A stretch of 64,000 bases of DNA from contig NC_087069.1 in NCBI RefSeq assembly GCF_963678635.1, positions 41,191,883 through 41,255,882 on the forward strand. The letters are read 5' to 3'. This document shows, piece by piece, positions 44,962 to 53,200 of this stretch (position 1 is the stretch's first letter; every line of letters begins with the position of its first letter). The translations under genes were made by a program, and so were the position numbers. This DNA is from Symsagittifera roscoffensis (taxonomy: Eukaryota; Xenacoelomorpha; Acoela; Convolutidae). The notes under the pieces are model-generated. The model saw only the letters and a program-made list of their open reading frames with translations. It did not search any database and was not told where the DNA came from.

Positions 44962-45513
44962 TCAACCATCAATAAAACAGTCAATTATTTTTAACAAATA
45001 ATGTTCATATTTTGAGTTTTGTACTTTACGAATTCTGTCTAAAAATGCTGAGCCAAGAGTTTGCGTAGATGCAAGTTTTTGATTAGAACTTAGATAATGT
45101 TTTTTGAACTTTTTGCGAACAAGTCGTTTCCTTGATATGCTTGGTGTTTTTTCTGCCCCTTTCCATCGTAAATTATGCTGCACTCCACAACTAAGCTGAT
45201 TGAAGAGTTCCCCACTTGATGTGACAATACTCGAAAAGAATCTGTGCTTGTACAAAGTGTAAAGACAATCAATTTCTTGATATATATATTGATATTTGTC
45301 TAATCTCTGAAGAATTTGGCTAAGGGAAGTTCCAATTAAAATTATATGAAATTTGCAATTTCCCAAGGAACAGAAAGAATCATGAGTAGAGACGCAATAA
45401 TCTTGGGTTACTATGTATTTTTCGTAAAAACCGTTGGAAACAGAAATAAACAATGATTTACTATTATAATCTGAATAAAAGCTGGGAAGAGCTTGACACA
45501 TAGCAGCTGCCAT
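44962..45513 (-). CDS. unknown 183-aa protein, module 2
   Basis: Single open frame opening MAAAMCQALPSFYSDYNS, with a Cys/Phe-rich middle, a basic stretch SRKRLVRKKFKKHYL and the C-terminus FLDRIRKVQNSKY through IIDCFIDG. The C-terminal part is conserved in the module 1 fragment, which argues for a real product. Transcribed divergently from the ORF at 45718 across a 205-bp promoter. No known family. Confidence 0.55.
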   Translation of the reverse strand: MAAAMCQALPSFYSDYNSKSLFISVSNGFYEKYIVTQDYCVSTHDSFCSLGNCKFHIILIGTSLSQILQRLDKYQYIYQEIDCLYTLYKHRFFSSIVTSSGELFNQLSCGVQHNLRWKGAEKTPSISRKRLVRKKFKKHYLSSNQKLASTQTLGSAFLDRIRKVQNSKYEHYLLKIIDCFIDG

Positions 45514-45595
45514 TGGGAAAAATGATTTTTGCAGAAAATGGTGGAGTTATATAGTAGTAGTAACGCCTACGCAGCTTCCATATAGGGAAATCCTT

Positions 45596-45623
45596 CCATA
45601 TTTGGTACTACTTCCATATATGG
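45596..45623. promoter_or_regulatory. two CArG boxes in a divergent promoter
   Basis: CCATATTTGG (45596-45605) and CCATATATGG (45614-45623) both fit the CC(A/T)6GG consensus of SRF/MADS-box factors. A near-match CCATATAGGG lies at 45578. They lie midway between the minus-strand 183-aa gene and the plus-strand 179-aa ORF. Confidence 0.5.
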
Positions 45624-45717
45624 AAATGGCGATGACTCATACTGCTTACTTCCATTTTCATTTAATCTCAAAGTCATTTCTCTCATTTCTCCTCATCTGA
45701 TCAGTTTGTTCTTCAAA

Positions 45718-46257
45718 ATGTACTCGAGAAAAGTTGATAGTTCCAACTATATTGAATTTTCAAAAAATCAAAAGAGAATTGGGAGATTTGTTTGGTTCCA
45801 AAAATCCAACAAGGGAAAAATATGTTTGGAACCGTGCTTTCAACTATTAAAAATAAATGATTTGGGACAATTTGAAAAGTCTCAAGAAGTCTATCTTAGT
45901 GAAAAAGAAGGCAAAGCAATATCCGCAATACGGAATACTGTTATTCACGATGCTGAAAATCTTGGACTCGTACCTATATATGAAGCCAAATCTGGCAGAG
46001 AATCAACTATGGATCAGGAGCTCGACATCTGTAATAGAGTATATGAAATAGCAACGTACAACATGAGGAGGGTGTGTGTCACAATCAAGAAGTACAACGT
46101 GAGCAAGCCACCCTACATTCAGATTCGACTCTTTACTGCAAAGGAAAATGAAGACTTGAAGCAAGTTGCATATGTCAACTATACTTTGAATGAATTCAAA
46201 GAACTGTCCCAAATATTGGGAGACTTTATGTTTGTTGATAATTGTGAACCTCAGTAA
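45718..46257 (+). CDS. unknown 179-aa protein, first copy, possibly PC4-like
   Basis: Start chosen at MYSRKVDSS because this Met is common to both copies, while the upstream residues differ. The first half has NYIEFSKNQKRIGRFVWF, then VYLSEKEGKAISAIRN; the second half has RRVCVTIKKYNVSKPPYIQI and AYVNYTLNEFKELSQIL. Each half is four or so strands followed by a helix with a (S/T)L(S/N)xxE motif, reminiscent of the PC4/PUR single-strand DNA-binding fold in tandem. No search was possible. It is followed by the 143-aa ORF on the same strand. Confidence 0.6.
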   Translation: MYSRKVDSSNYIEFSKNQKRIGRFVWFQKSNKGKICLEPCFQLLKINDLGQFEKSQEVYLSEKEGKAISAIRNTVIHDAENLGLVPIYEAKSGRESTMDQELDICNRVYEIATYNMRRVCVTIKKYNVSKPPYIQIRLFTAKENEDLKQVAYVNYTLNEFKELSQILGDFMFVDNCEPQ

Positions 46258-46760
46258 AGCTTTGTGATGTTTTGCATGTTTGGTAATTGAGATATTATTG
46301 GTTCAAAACTATTTTTTCTCACTAAAGTGTATTTTTAGAGCTATAATATCTGAGGAAAAGTCAGACAAAACATACAATTTAATCGAAATTGACATAAAAC
46401 ACTAACCAATTATGAAATAATTTTCCAGTATTTGTTTATGAAATTACAGATAAATTTATTTAATAACTGTTTTCATCAAAATTTAGCTAAATTTTGCCTC
46501 AATTTAAGAAAATTACAAACAAGAATGTATATTTAGTTGAAAACATTATCATTATTTTTTTAGATTTTTTGAATTTCATTGGTTGTTTTCAATTTTTTTT
46601 TTTGTAATTTGAGGTTTCTATTGGCTACATGAATTTCCTTGAAACTAATTAGACTCTAAATAATTAAAAAATATTTACGGCGACTGTTACTACAAAATAC
46701 TTTAAAAATGATAAAACAATTCGAGTTTTTTAAGTTTCTTCATATATTTCAGTAAGAAAA

Positions 46761-47192
46761 ATGTTTCCATCAAAAGCGTTTTCAATGTCTGAATTGAACA
46801 TTTATCAGAATTTAAAATTAAACTACTACAAAAAACTACAAGAGTGGTGGGCAGATGAAGTTGATGGAGATTGTATTAGTTTTAATTTGTATAGAAACAC
46901 AGAAAGTTCAATAGTTTTGTTAAAAAGATGGAGAGGAGATTACAAAAAAGAAGAGTACTGTCAAATTTACCAACAATGTTTTTATTTAGAAGAGTTAACA
47001 CAGATTGGATGGTCGATCAGTAAAAAACAAAACAATGGAAGAGCCTATGAAACAGAAATTGGAGATAAGGAACATCAATTCGATTACTGTTTTGAATTTG
47101 ATACAAATACAAAATCCAGATTTGTCAGAATATCTTTTGATCGTTTATGCAAATTTAATAGACTTCCGGTTGTTTATACTACAATATACTAA
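46761..47192 (+). CDS. unknown 143-aa protein, first copy
   Basis: Opens MFPSKAFSMSELNIYQNL; contains WWADEVDGDCISFNLY, SIVLLKRWRGDYKKEE and YCFEFDTNTKSRFVRISF. Strand-rich with a short central helix (YLEELTQIGW). An identical copy is at 48852-49283. Possibly the same small fold as the 179-aa protein. No known family. Upstream ATTGG sites at 46578 and 46620 may belong to its promoter. Confidence 0.55.
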   Translation: MFPSKAFSMSELNIYQNLKLNYYKKLQEWWADEVDGDCISFNLYRNTESSIVLLKRWRGDYKKEEYCQIYQQCFYLEELTQIGWSISKKQNNGRAYETEIGDKEHQFDYCFEFDTNTKSRFVRISFDRLCKFNRLPVVYTTIY

Positions 47193-47459
47193 AAAGAAAA
47201 CGATAAAAACGTATATTTTGGTAATTTCTTTTTTCACTGGTTAGAAATAGAACAAATCGAAAAAATTTTGATCGAAATTTCAAAACTTGAATTGAATATC
47301 GAAAAAACAACAAAAACTAGACAAGAAATCTCATTTATCCCACGAGGGTATCAAATTTCAAATCTTAGTTATGTTGGAAAAATTCAATAAAATTTATTGA
47401 TTAAGAAGTTTCATAAACATAGTCTGGTTCTGTTCTACAAAGTTTTTTAAAATCTGTTA

Positions 47460-47806
47460 TTACTTCATTCTGATTGGTTATCAACACAAATAATGTCTGT
47501 GAAAGTATTCTCAAAATCTACAAATTTTAAAAAAATTGTTGAAAAATTCATGAGAAGAAGAGATCAACTCTGATTGGTTGACATTAAATTTCTTGAAAAT
47601 TTCATGACTTTTGAAGCTCAATTCTGATAGGTTGACATTGAATTTGTTGAAAATTACATGATTTTTGAAGCTCATTTCTGATTGGTGGTCATTTAATTTG
47701 TCTAAAGTCACATGACTATTTAAGCTCAATTCTGATTGGTTGATATAAGAAAAGATAAAAGTTTCCTTGTAATTAATGCTCGATTCTGATTGGTTGATAC
47801 TTTTAA
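47460..47806 (-). promoter_or_regulatory. CCAAT-box array between the tandem units
   Basis: An inverse copy of the array of the left arm (CTGATTGGTTGAYATTAAAT-type units), lying immediately before the ATG of the second 179-aa ORF. Frame 47511-47837 is a translation of the repeats. Confidence 0.65.
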
Positions 47807-47808
47807 AA

Positions 47809-48348
47809 ATGTACTCGAGAAAAGTTGATAGTTCCAACTATATTGAATTTTCAAAAAATCAAAAGAGAATTGGGAGATTTGTTTGGTTCCAAAAATCCAA
47901 CAAGGGAAAAATATGTTTGGAACCGTGCTTTCAACTATTAAAAATAAATGATTTGGGACAATTTGAAAAGTCTCAAGAAGTCTATCTTAGTGAAAAAGAA
48001 GGCAAAGCAATATCCGCAATACGGAATACTGTTATTCACGATGCTGAAAATCTTGGACTCGTACCTATATATGAAGCCAAATCTGGCAGAGAATCAACTA
48101 TGGATCAGGAGCTCGACATCTGTAATAGAGTATATGAAATAGCAACGTACAACATGAGGAGGGTGTGTGTCACAATCAAGAAGTACAACGTGAGCAAGCC
48201 ACCCTACATTCAGATTCGACTCTTTACTGCAAAGGAAAATGAAGACTTGAAGCAAGTTGCATATGTCAACTATACTTTGAATGAATTCAAAGAACTGTCC
48301 CAAATATTGGGAGACTTTATGTTTGTTGATAATTGTGAACCTCAGTAA
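47809..48348 (+). CDS. unknown 179-aa protein, second copy
   Basis: Same protein as 45718-46257 with no visible amino-acid change. Its ATG now directly follows the CCAAT array instead of the CArG-box promoter, so the two copies have different regulatory regions. Confidence 0.6.
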   Translation: MYSRKVDSSNYIEFSKNQKRIGRFVWFQKSNKGKICLEPCFQLLKINDLGQFEKSQEVYLSEKEGKAISAIRNTVIHDAENLGLVPIYEAKSGRESTMDQELDICNRVYEIATYNMRRVCVTIKKYNVSKPPYIQIRLFTAKENEDLKQVAYVNYTLNEFKELSQILGDFMFVDNCEPQ

Positions 48349-48851
48349 AGCTTTGTGATGTTTTGCATGTTTGGTAATTGAGATATTATTGGTTCAAAAC
48401 TATTTTTTCTCACTAAAGTGTATTTTTAGAGCTATAATATCTGAGGAAAAGTCAGACAAAACATACAATTTAATCGAAATTGACATAAAACACTAACCAA
48501 TTATGAAATAATTTTCCAGTATTTGTTTATGAAATTACAGATAAATTTATTTAATAACTGTTTTCATCAAAATTTAGCTAAATTTTGCCTCAATTTAAGA
48601 AAATTACAAACAAGAATGTATATTTAGTTGAAAACATTATCATTATTTTTTTAGATTTTTTGAATTTCATTGGTTGTTTTCAATTTTTTTTTTTGTAATT
48701 TGAGGTTTCTATTGGCTACATGAATTTCCTTGAAACTAATTAGACTCTAAATAATTAAAAAATATTTACGGCGACTGTTACTACAAAATACTTTAAAAAT
48801 GATAAAACAATTCGAGTTTTTTAAGTTTCTTCATATATTTCAGTAAGAAAA

Positions 48852-49283
48852 ATGTTTCCATCAAAAGCGTTTTCAATGTCTGAATTGAACATTTATCAGA
48901 ATTTAAAATTAAACTACTACAAAAAACTACAAGAGTGGTGGGCAGATGAAGTTGATGGAGATTGTATTAGTTTTAATTTGTATAGAAACACAGAAAGTTC
49001 AATAGTTTTGTTAAAAAGATGGAGAGGAGATTACAAAAAAGAAGAGTACTGTCAAATTTACCAACAATGTTTTTATTTAGAAGAGTTAACACAGATTGGA
49101 TGGTCGATCAGTAAAAAACAAAACAATGGAAGAGCCTATGAAACAGAAATTGGAGATAAGGAACATCAATTCGATTACTGTTTTGAATTTGATACAAATA
49201 CAAAATCCAGATTTGTCAGAATATCTTTTGATCGTTTATGCAAATTTAATAGACTTCCGGTTGTTTATACTACAATATACTAA
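48852..49283 (+). CDS. unknown 143-aa protein, second copy
   Basis: Identical at protein level to 46761-47192. Followed by the start of the right arm at 49349. Confidence 0.55.
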   Translation: MFPSKAFSMSELNIYQNLKLNYYKKLQEWWADEVDGDCISFNLYRNTESSIVLLKRWRGDYKKEEYCQIYQQCFYLEELTQIGWSISKKQNNGRAYETEIGDKEHQFDYCFEFDTNTKSRFVRISFDRLCKFNRLPVVYTTIY

Positions 49284-49549
49284 AAAGAAAACGATAAAAA
49301 CGTATATTTTGGTAATTTCTTTTTTCACTGGTTAGAAATAGAACAAATCGAAAAAATTTTGATCGAAATTTCAAAACTTGAATTGAATATCGAAAAAACA
49401 ACAAAAACTAGACAAGAAATCTCATTTATCCCACGAGGGTATCAAATTTCAAATCTTAGTTATGTTGGAAAAATTCAATAAAATTTATTGATTAAGAAGT
49501 TTCATAAACATAGTCTGGTTCTGTTCTACAAAGTTTTTTAAAATCTGTT

Positions 49550-49900
49550 ATTACTTCATTCTGATTGGTTATCAACACAAATAATGTCTGTGAAAGTATT
49601 CTCAAAATCTACAAATTTTAAAAAAATTGTTGAAAAATTCATGAGAAGAAGAGATCAACTCTGATTGGTTGACATTAAATTTCTTGAAAATTTCATGACT
49701 TTTGAAGCTCAATTCTGATAGCTTGACATTTAATTTGTTGAAAATTACATGACTTTTGAAGCTCAACTCTGATTGGTGGTCATTGAATTTGTCGGGAGTC
49801 ACATGACTATTGAAGCTCAATTCTGATTGGTTGATATCAGAAAGATAAAAGTTTCCTTGTAATTAATGCTCGATTCTGATTGGTTGATACTTTTAAAAAT
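49550..49900. promoter_or_regulatory. CCAAT-box array, right arm
   Basis: Inverse CCAAT units (TCTGATTGGTT) at ~60-bp spacing, mirror of 40040-40380 with several substitutions. Precedes the right-arm zinc-finger gene. Confidence 0.7.
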
Positions 49901-50099
49901 TCCATGGTTAGATTGGATGATTTTTATTTCAGCTAGGCTAAATAGCATATCCACTCTGATTTTCTTTTCGTTGAAAACAATTGGTTAATAAGTTTGCTGT
50001 TTTTATTTACTTTTATTCTTTTTTGAGGCTATTCAACTCACCTTGTCTAAAAGTTTGGTACGTTTTAAATCTCCCATTTAATTTTTCATTACTATTGAG

Positions 50100-50582
50100 A
50101 TGTCTTCACTCAATAGAAACGAAAGAGTTGCATGTCTTGAATGTGGCAGGGAATACACTCACAAAGATGCATCAAGACATCGTAGAACATGTGGTGTTTT
50201 GAAGTGTTCTAACTGTAATTTTTATACTTATAGCAGCGAGGAACTCGCTAATCATTTCAAGAAGAACCATTTTCAGCATAATATTAAATTATGTGCTCAG
50301 CAGACTGCAAACACACTTCAGGAGAAGGTAAAATTTTTAAGTTTTTTTTTTTTGAAAAACTTAGAAATTACTATGATTATTAGTTTTTACCGAATCTGAA
50401 AAGTGTCAGCAATTGTAACAAATCTAGTCAGTAATTATACAGTGTTTTCATTACATTACCTGAACTGTCATTTATTTTTTTATTCAAAGGTTTTGATTGA
50501 TGTTAAAGACAGCAAAAATCGAGTTCAAATCGTCGTGAAGCTTTCCATGGAACTCGATCCGAAAACTTTTAATCAACAGTAA
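50100..50582 (+). CDS. two-exon zinc-finger protein, right-arm copy (106 aa)
   Basis: Exon 1 50100-50327 and exon 2 50490-50582, the mirror of the left-arm gene. Substitutions relative to the left copy include Arg for Cys before RTC and NHFQHN for NHSLHN. The start MSSLNRNERV follows the CCAAT array at 49550-49900 by about 200 bp. A reading frame that ignores the intron runs on to 50399 but ends in low-complexity sequence, so the spliced form is preferred. Two copies in terminal repeats would give dosage and could be kept alike by exchange between the arms. Confidence 0.75.
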
Positions 50583-52849
50583 AAACTCCCTTGGTTGCAA
50601 GCTTGCGGAGACTTTGTTGTGATAAATTTGTAGTAAAGTGCATAACATATGCTAATGAGTATTTAAGTATTCGCCTAAAAAGTGTAAAACTTGGATATTT
50701 GGAAAATATCAACTAATTGAAAGGTTTTTTGTAGTTACTATTTTAAAGTTTTCCTTGTTTATTGCTTGTAAAAGTGTTCATAGAGCAGAGCTTTTTAAGC
50801 AGATAATGTGGTTTGACTTATTAAGAATTATGTTAGTCTATTGATTTTTTGATGATTTCAGAAAAGAAATTGATAAATGACCTGGAAAAAAATGTATATT
50901 TTGCTAAACTTTGAAAGTTTCAAGATAATGATATACATCATTTCAACTAAAAACTTAGTCTAAAAGAGAAATTCAGATTTAAAACAGCATTATACAGTTA
51001 TCAGGTTGAAAAAATTCTTTAAAGCTTTTTATTAAAGGACTTATGGTATTAATTCAGCTTCGGATTATTGAACGTTCGTTGAAAAGATACATTTTTCCAT
51101 CTAAAATTCATTTTTCAAGTAAAAAATTTGCTCAAATTGGATTCATTTGGTAGATAGTAAATGAAGCAGAAACTGAGAAAATGCTAAAATGAGATAGAAA
51201 TTCAATTTATTCCTTAGGAGATTTGAGATAATTTTACTAAAATTTAGCTTATAAAGTATATCTTGAGAAAAAATCCGACATAAAAATTCTCAAAGTCTTA
51301 TATTTATGCGTAATTCATTAGAAAAAATTGTTATCATTTGATATATTAGGTACTTTATATGAAAGATCAAATGTTTTGAGGATAATTTTTGAGAAGCAAA
51401 CCCAATTCGACATCTTTTGGAAGAAGATACATAAAGCATAAATCGAAAACTTGCTTTCAAGATCTACTTTTCCTTGCTACATACATACACAATACTACAT
51501 AGAATATACAACACTATATACAATACATTACTACATGTTTACTACATAGAGTTTTTTCTTAATAAAAATCGGAAAATTACACAACTGTTCCAGTTTGCAC
51601 CTTGATTTGCTTTGCTAAATCAATTTTTTGAGACTCGCATGGAAAAACTCTACGGAAAATCTTGAAAGTTATGTTGCAGAAGCAACAGAGAGATAATCAT
51701 CAGTTATGAAGAAGTTTTTGTTGAATTTGACCCGATATCGAATAAATTTTTAAGAATCATTTATCCCATTTTAAACAATTTTAGCAATAAACTGTTCATT
51801 TTTTATCAATAATCTGAAATTTCTAAATTTTAACATAAAAAATTTCTCACAAGTTTTAATTTTTGTACAAATTTGGGTAATTCAATGAGAAAAAAGTGAG
51901 GAGGAGTTGAATCATGGAGTTTGATTTAGAAATTTCATAGAATTCTGCGCTTAATGTTCATTTGAATTGAGATTCCTAAAAATCATCCCTGAACTGGACA
52001 AAAACAATTAGTTAAAAATCAAAATAAAAAAATCGAAATGGAAAATTTCATGTAAATTTGATTAATTTTCATTTTACCTTTTCAAAAATTACGACTAATT
52101 TCACTGTTTTCCGGAAGTTTCAATATTGATTCTGCAAGTATGAACCTTCTTTTCAGTGTTTAGAGCATTGTATAACCAAGTATTTAGCTCAAATTAAGGT
52201 AAACTTTATTGTATTTCAATATATTGAGAAAAAATTGTGGAAAAAGTCATTTTTTTATTCAAAATTTTGTATCATTGTCTCAACATAATGCCAATTAAAA
52301 TACAATCTTAGCTTATTTTTAAAACCAATACGTAAAAGTATGTTTAAAATTAGATCAAAAACAACCATTCATTAACCAAAATTATGAGATTTCTGCAATT
52401 TTTTACAAAAATTTGCAGTTTGTTCCAAATACTTGAAATTTTTGCAATTTTTTCCAAATACTTGAAATTTTTGCAATTTTTTCCAAAAACTTGAAAATTT
52501 TTTTAAAGTTTCAGTAGGTTTCAGCATAGTTTAAGCTAGATTGAGTACAGTTTCTAAAAAAGGATCATCTAATAAAACAGTTATTATTATAAAATTATAT
52601 CAAATCATATCGTGTTTTGAAGTTTTTTGAAAAAATATCAATTTTTTTTATAAGCATTTCCAAATTTTTGCACATCTTACCATGGACTTACCATGAACCA
52701 ATAAACATATTCTCTTCATTGCACATTCTACATGTAACACTCAAGAATTGCATAACGCATGCCGAGATTTTTGCGAAAAAACTAGACATTTCCACACAAA
52801 ATCCAAAAAAAAACGTTTTTCTTACTATTTTCTTACCATCACACTGAAA

Positions 52850-53160
52850 CCTTACCATTCCCTATCTTAATACATTGGGAAATCTATCCCCTATGTTAAT
52901 ACAAGGAATTTCTAATTTTTATACACAGGGATATCTATACACTATCTTAATGCATGGGAAATCTAAACGCTATCTTAAAACATGGTAAGATCGGGCGCCA
53001 AAAGTTTTCTGAAACTTACCATCTGAAACCTTACCATCTTAATACATGGTAAATCTATTCCCTATCTTAATACATAGGAAATCTATTCCCTATCTTAATA
53101 CATAGCCTGGTGACCGGATACTCTATAGCCTATCTTAATACATGGGGGTCACCAGGCACC
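52850..53160. repeat. subterminal iterons of the 16.4-kb element, right
   Basis: Inverse of the left set: repeated CCTATCTTAATACAT units separated by GGAAATCTATT-like spacers. Conserved between the arms in number and spacing. Confidence 0.75.
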
Positions 53161-53200
53161 CCCCTCCCCCACTCTTGCTCACTCTTCTACTACTCAAAAT

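Larger units (their letters stand above)
45714..49896. repeat. 2.09-kb tandem duplication (two units)
   Basis: Unit 1 about 45714-47804, unit 2 about 47805-49896, offset 2,091 bp. Coding and intergenic parts look identical by eye for the first ~1.9 kb. The last ~170 bp, part of the CCAAT array, differ by several substitutions. The junction shares AAAAT microhomology (CTTCAAAATG and TTTAAAAATTCC). Confidence 0.85.
36768..53194. mobile_element. 16.4-kb element with 3.8-kb inverted arms and 6-bp duplication, new type
   Basis: Bounded by a perfect duplication CAAAAT (36762-36767 and 53195-53200). Both ends read AGTAGTAGAAGAGTGAGC inward. The arms 36768-40589 and 49349-53194 are inverted copies at roughly 97-98 percent by eye. 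A 6-bp duplication and AGTAG ends are Polinton traits (the nearby Polinton begins AGTAGAAG), yet no polymerase B, integrase, protease, ATPase or capsid motif is visible in any frame. The interior has small genes in duplicated modules, dense CCAAT arrays and no long ORF. It could be a Polinton-dependent satellite, a relic DNA-virus genome or an unrelated large transposon. Confidence 0.8.
49349..53194. repeat. right inverted arm (3,846 bp)
   Basis: Inverse of the left arm with the same order of parts: CCAAT array (49550-49900), zinc-finger gene (50100-50582, plus), AT-rich non-coding sequence, iterons (52850-53160) and terminal AGTAGTAG. The G17 tract of the left end reads as GGGGGAGGGGGG on this side's outer strand. 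The frame at 52617-52847 and its left counterpart at 37098-37352 look conserved only because the arms are near-identical. Confidence 0.9.
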
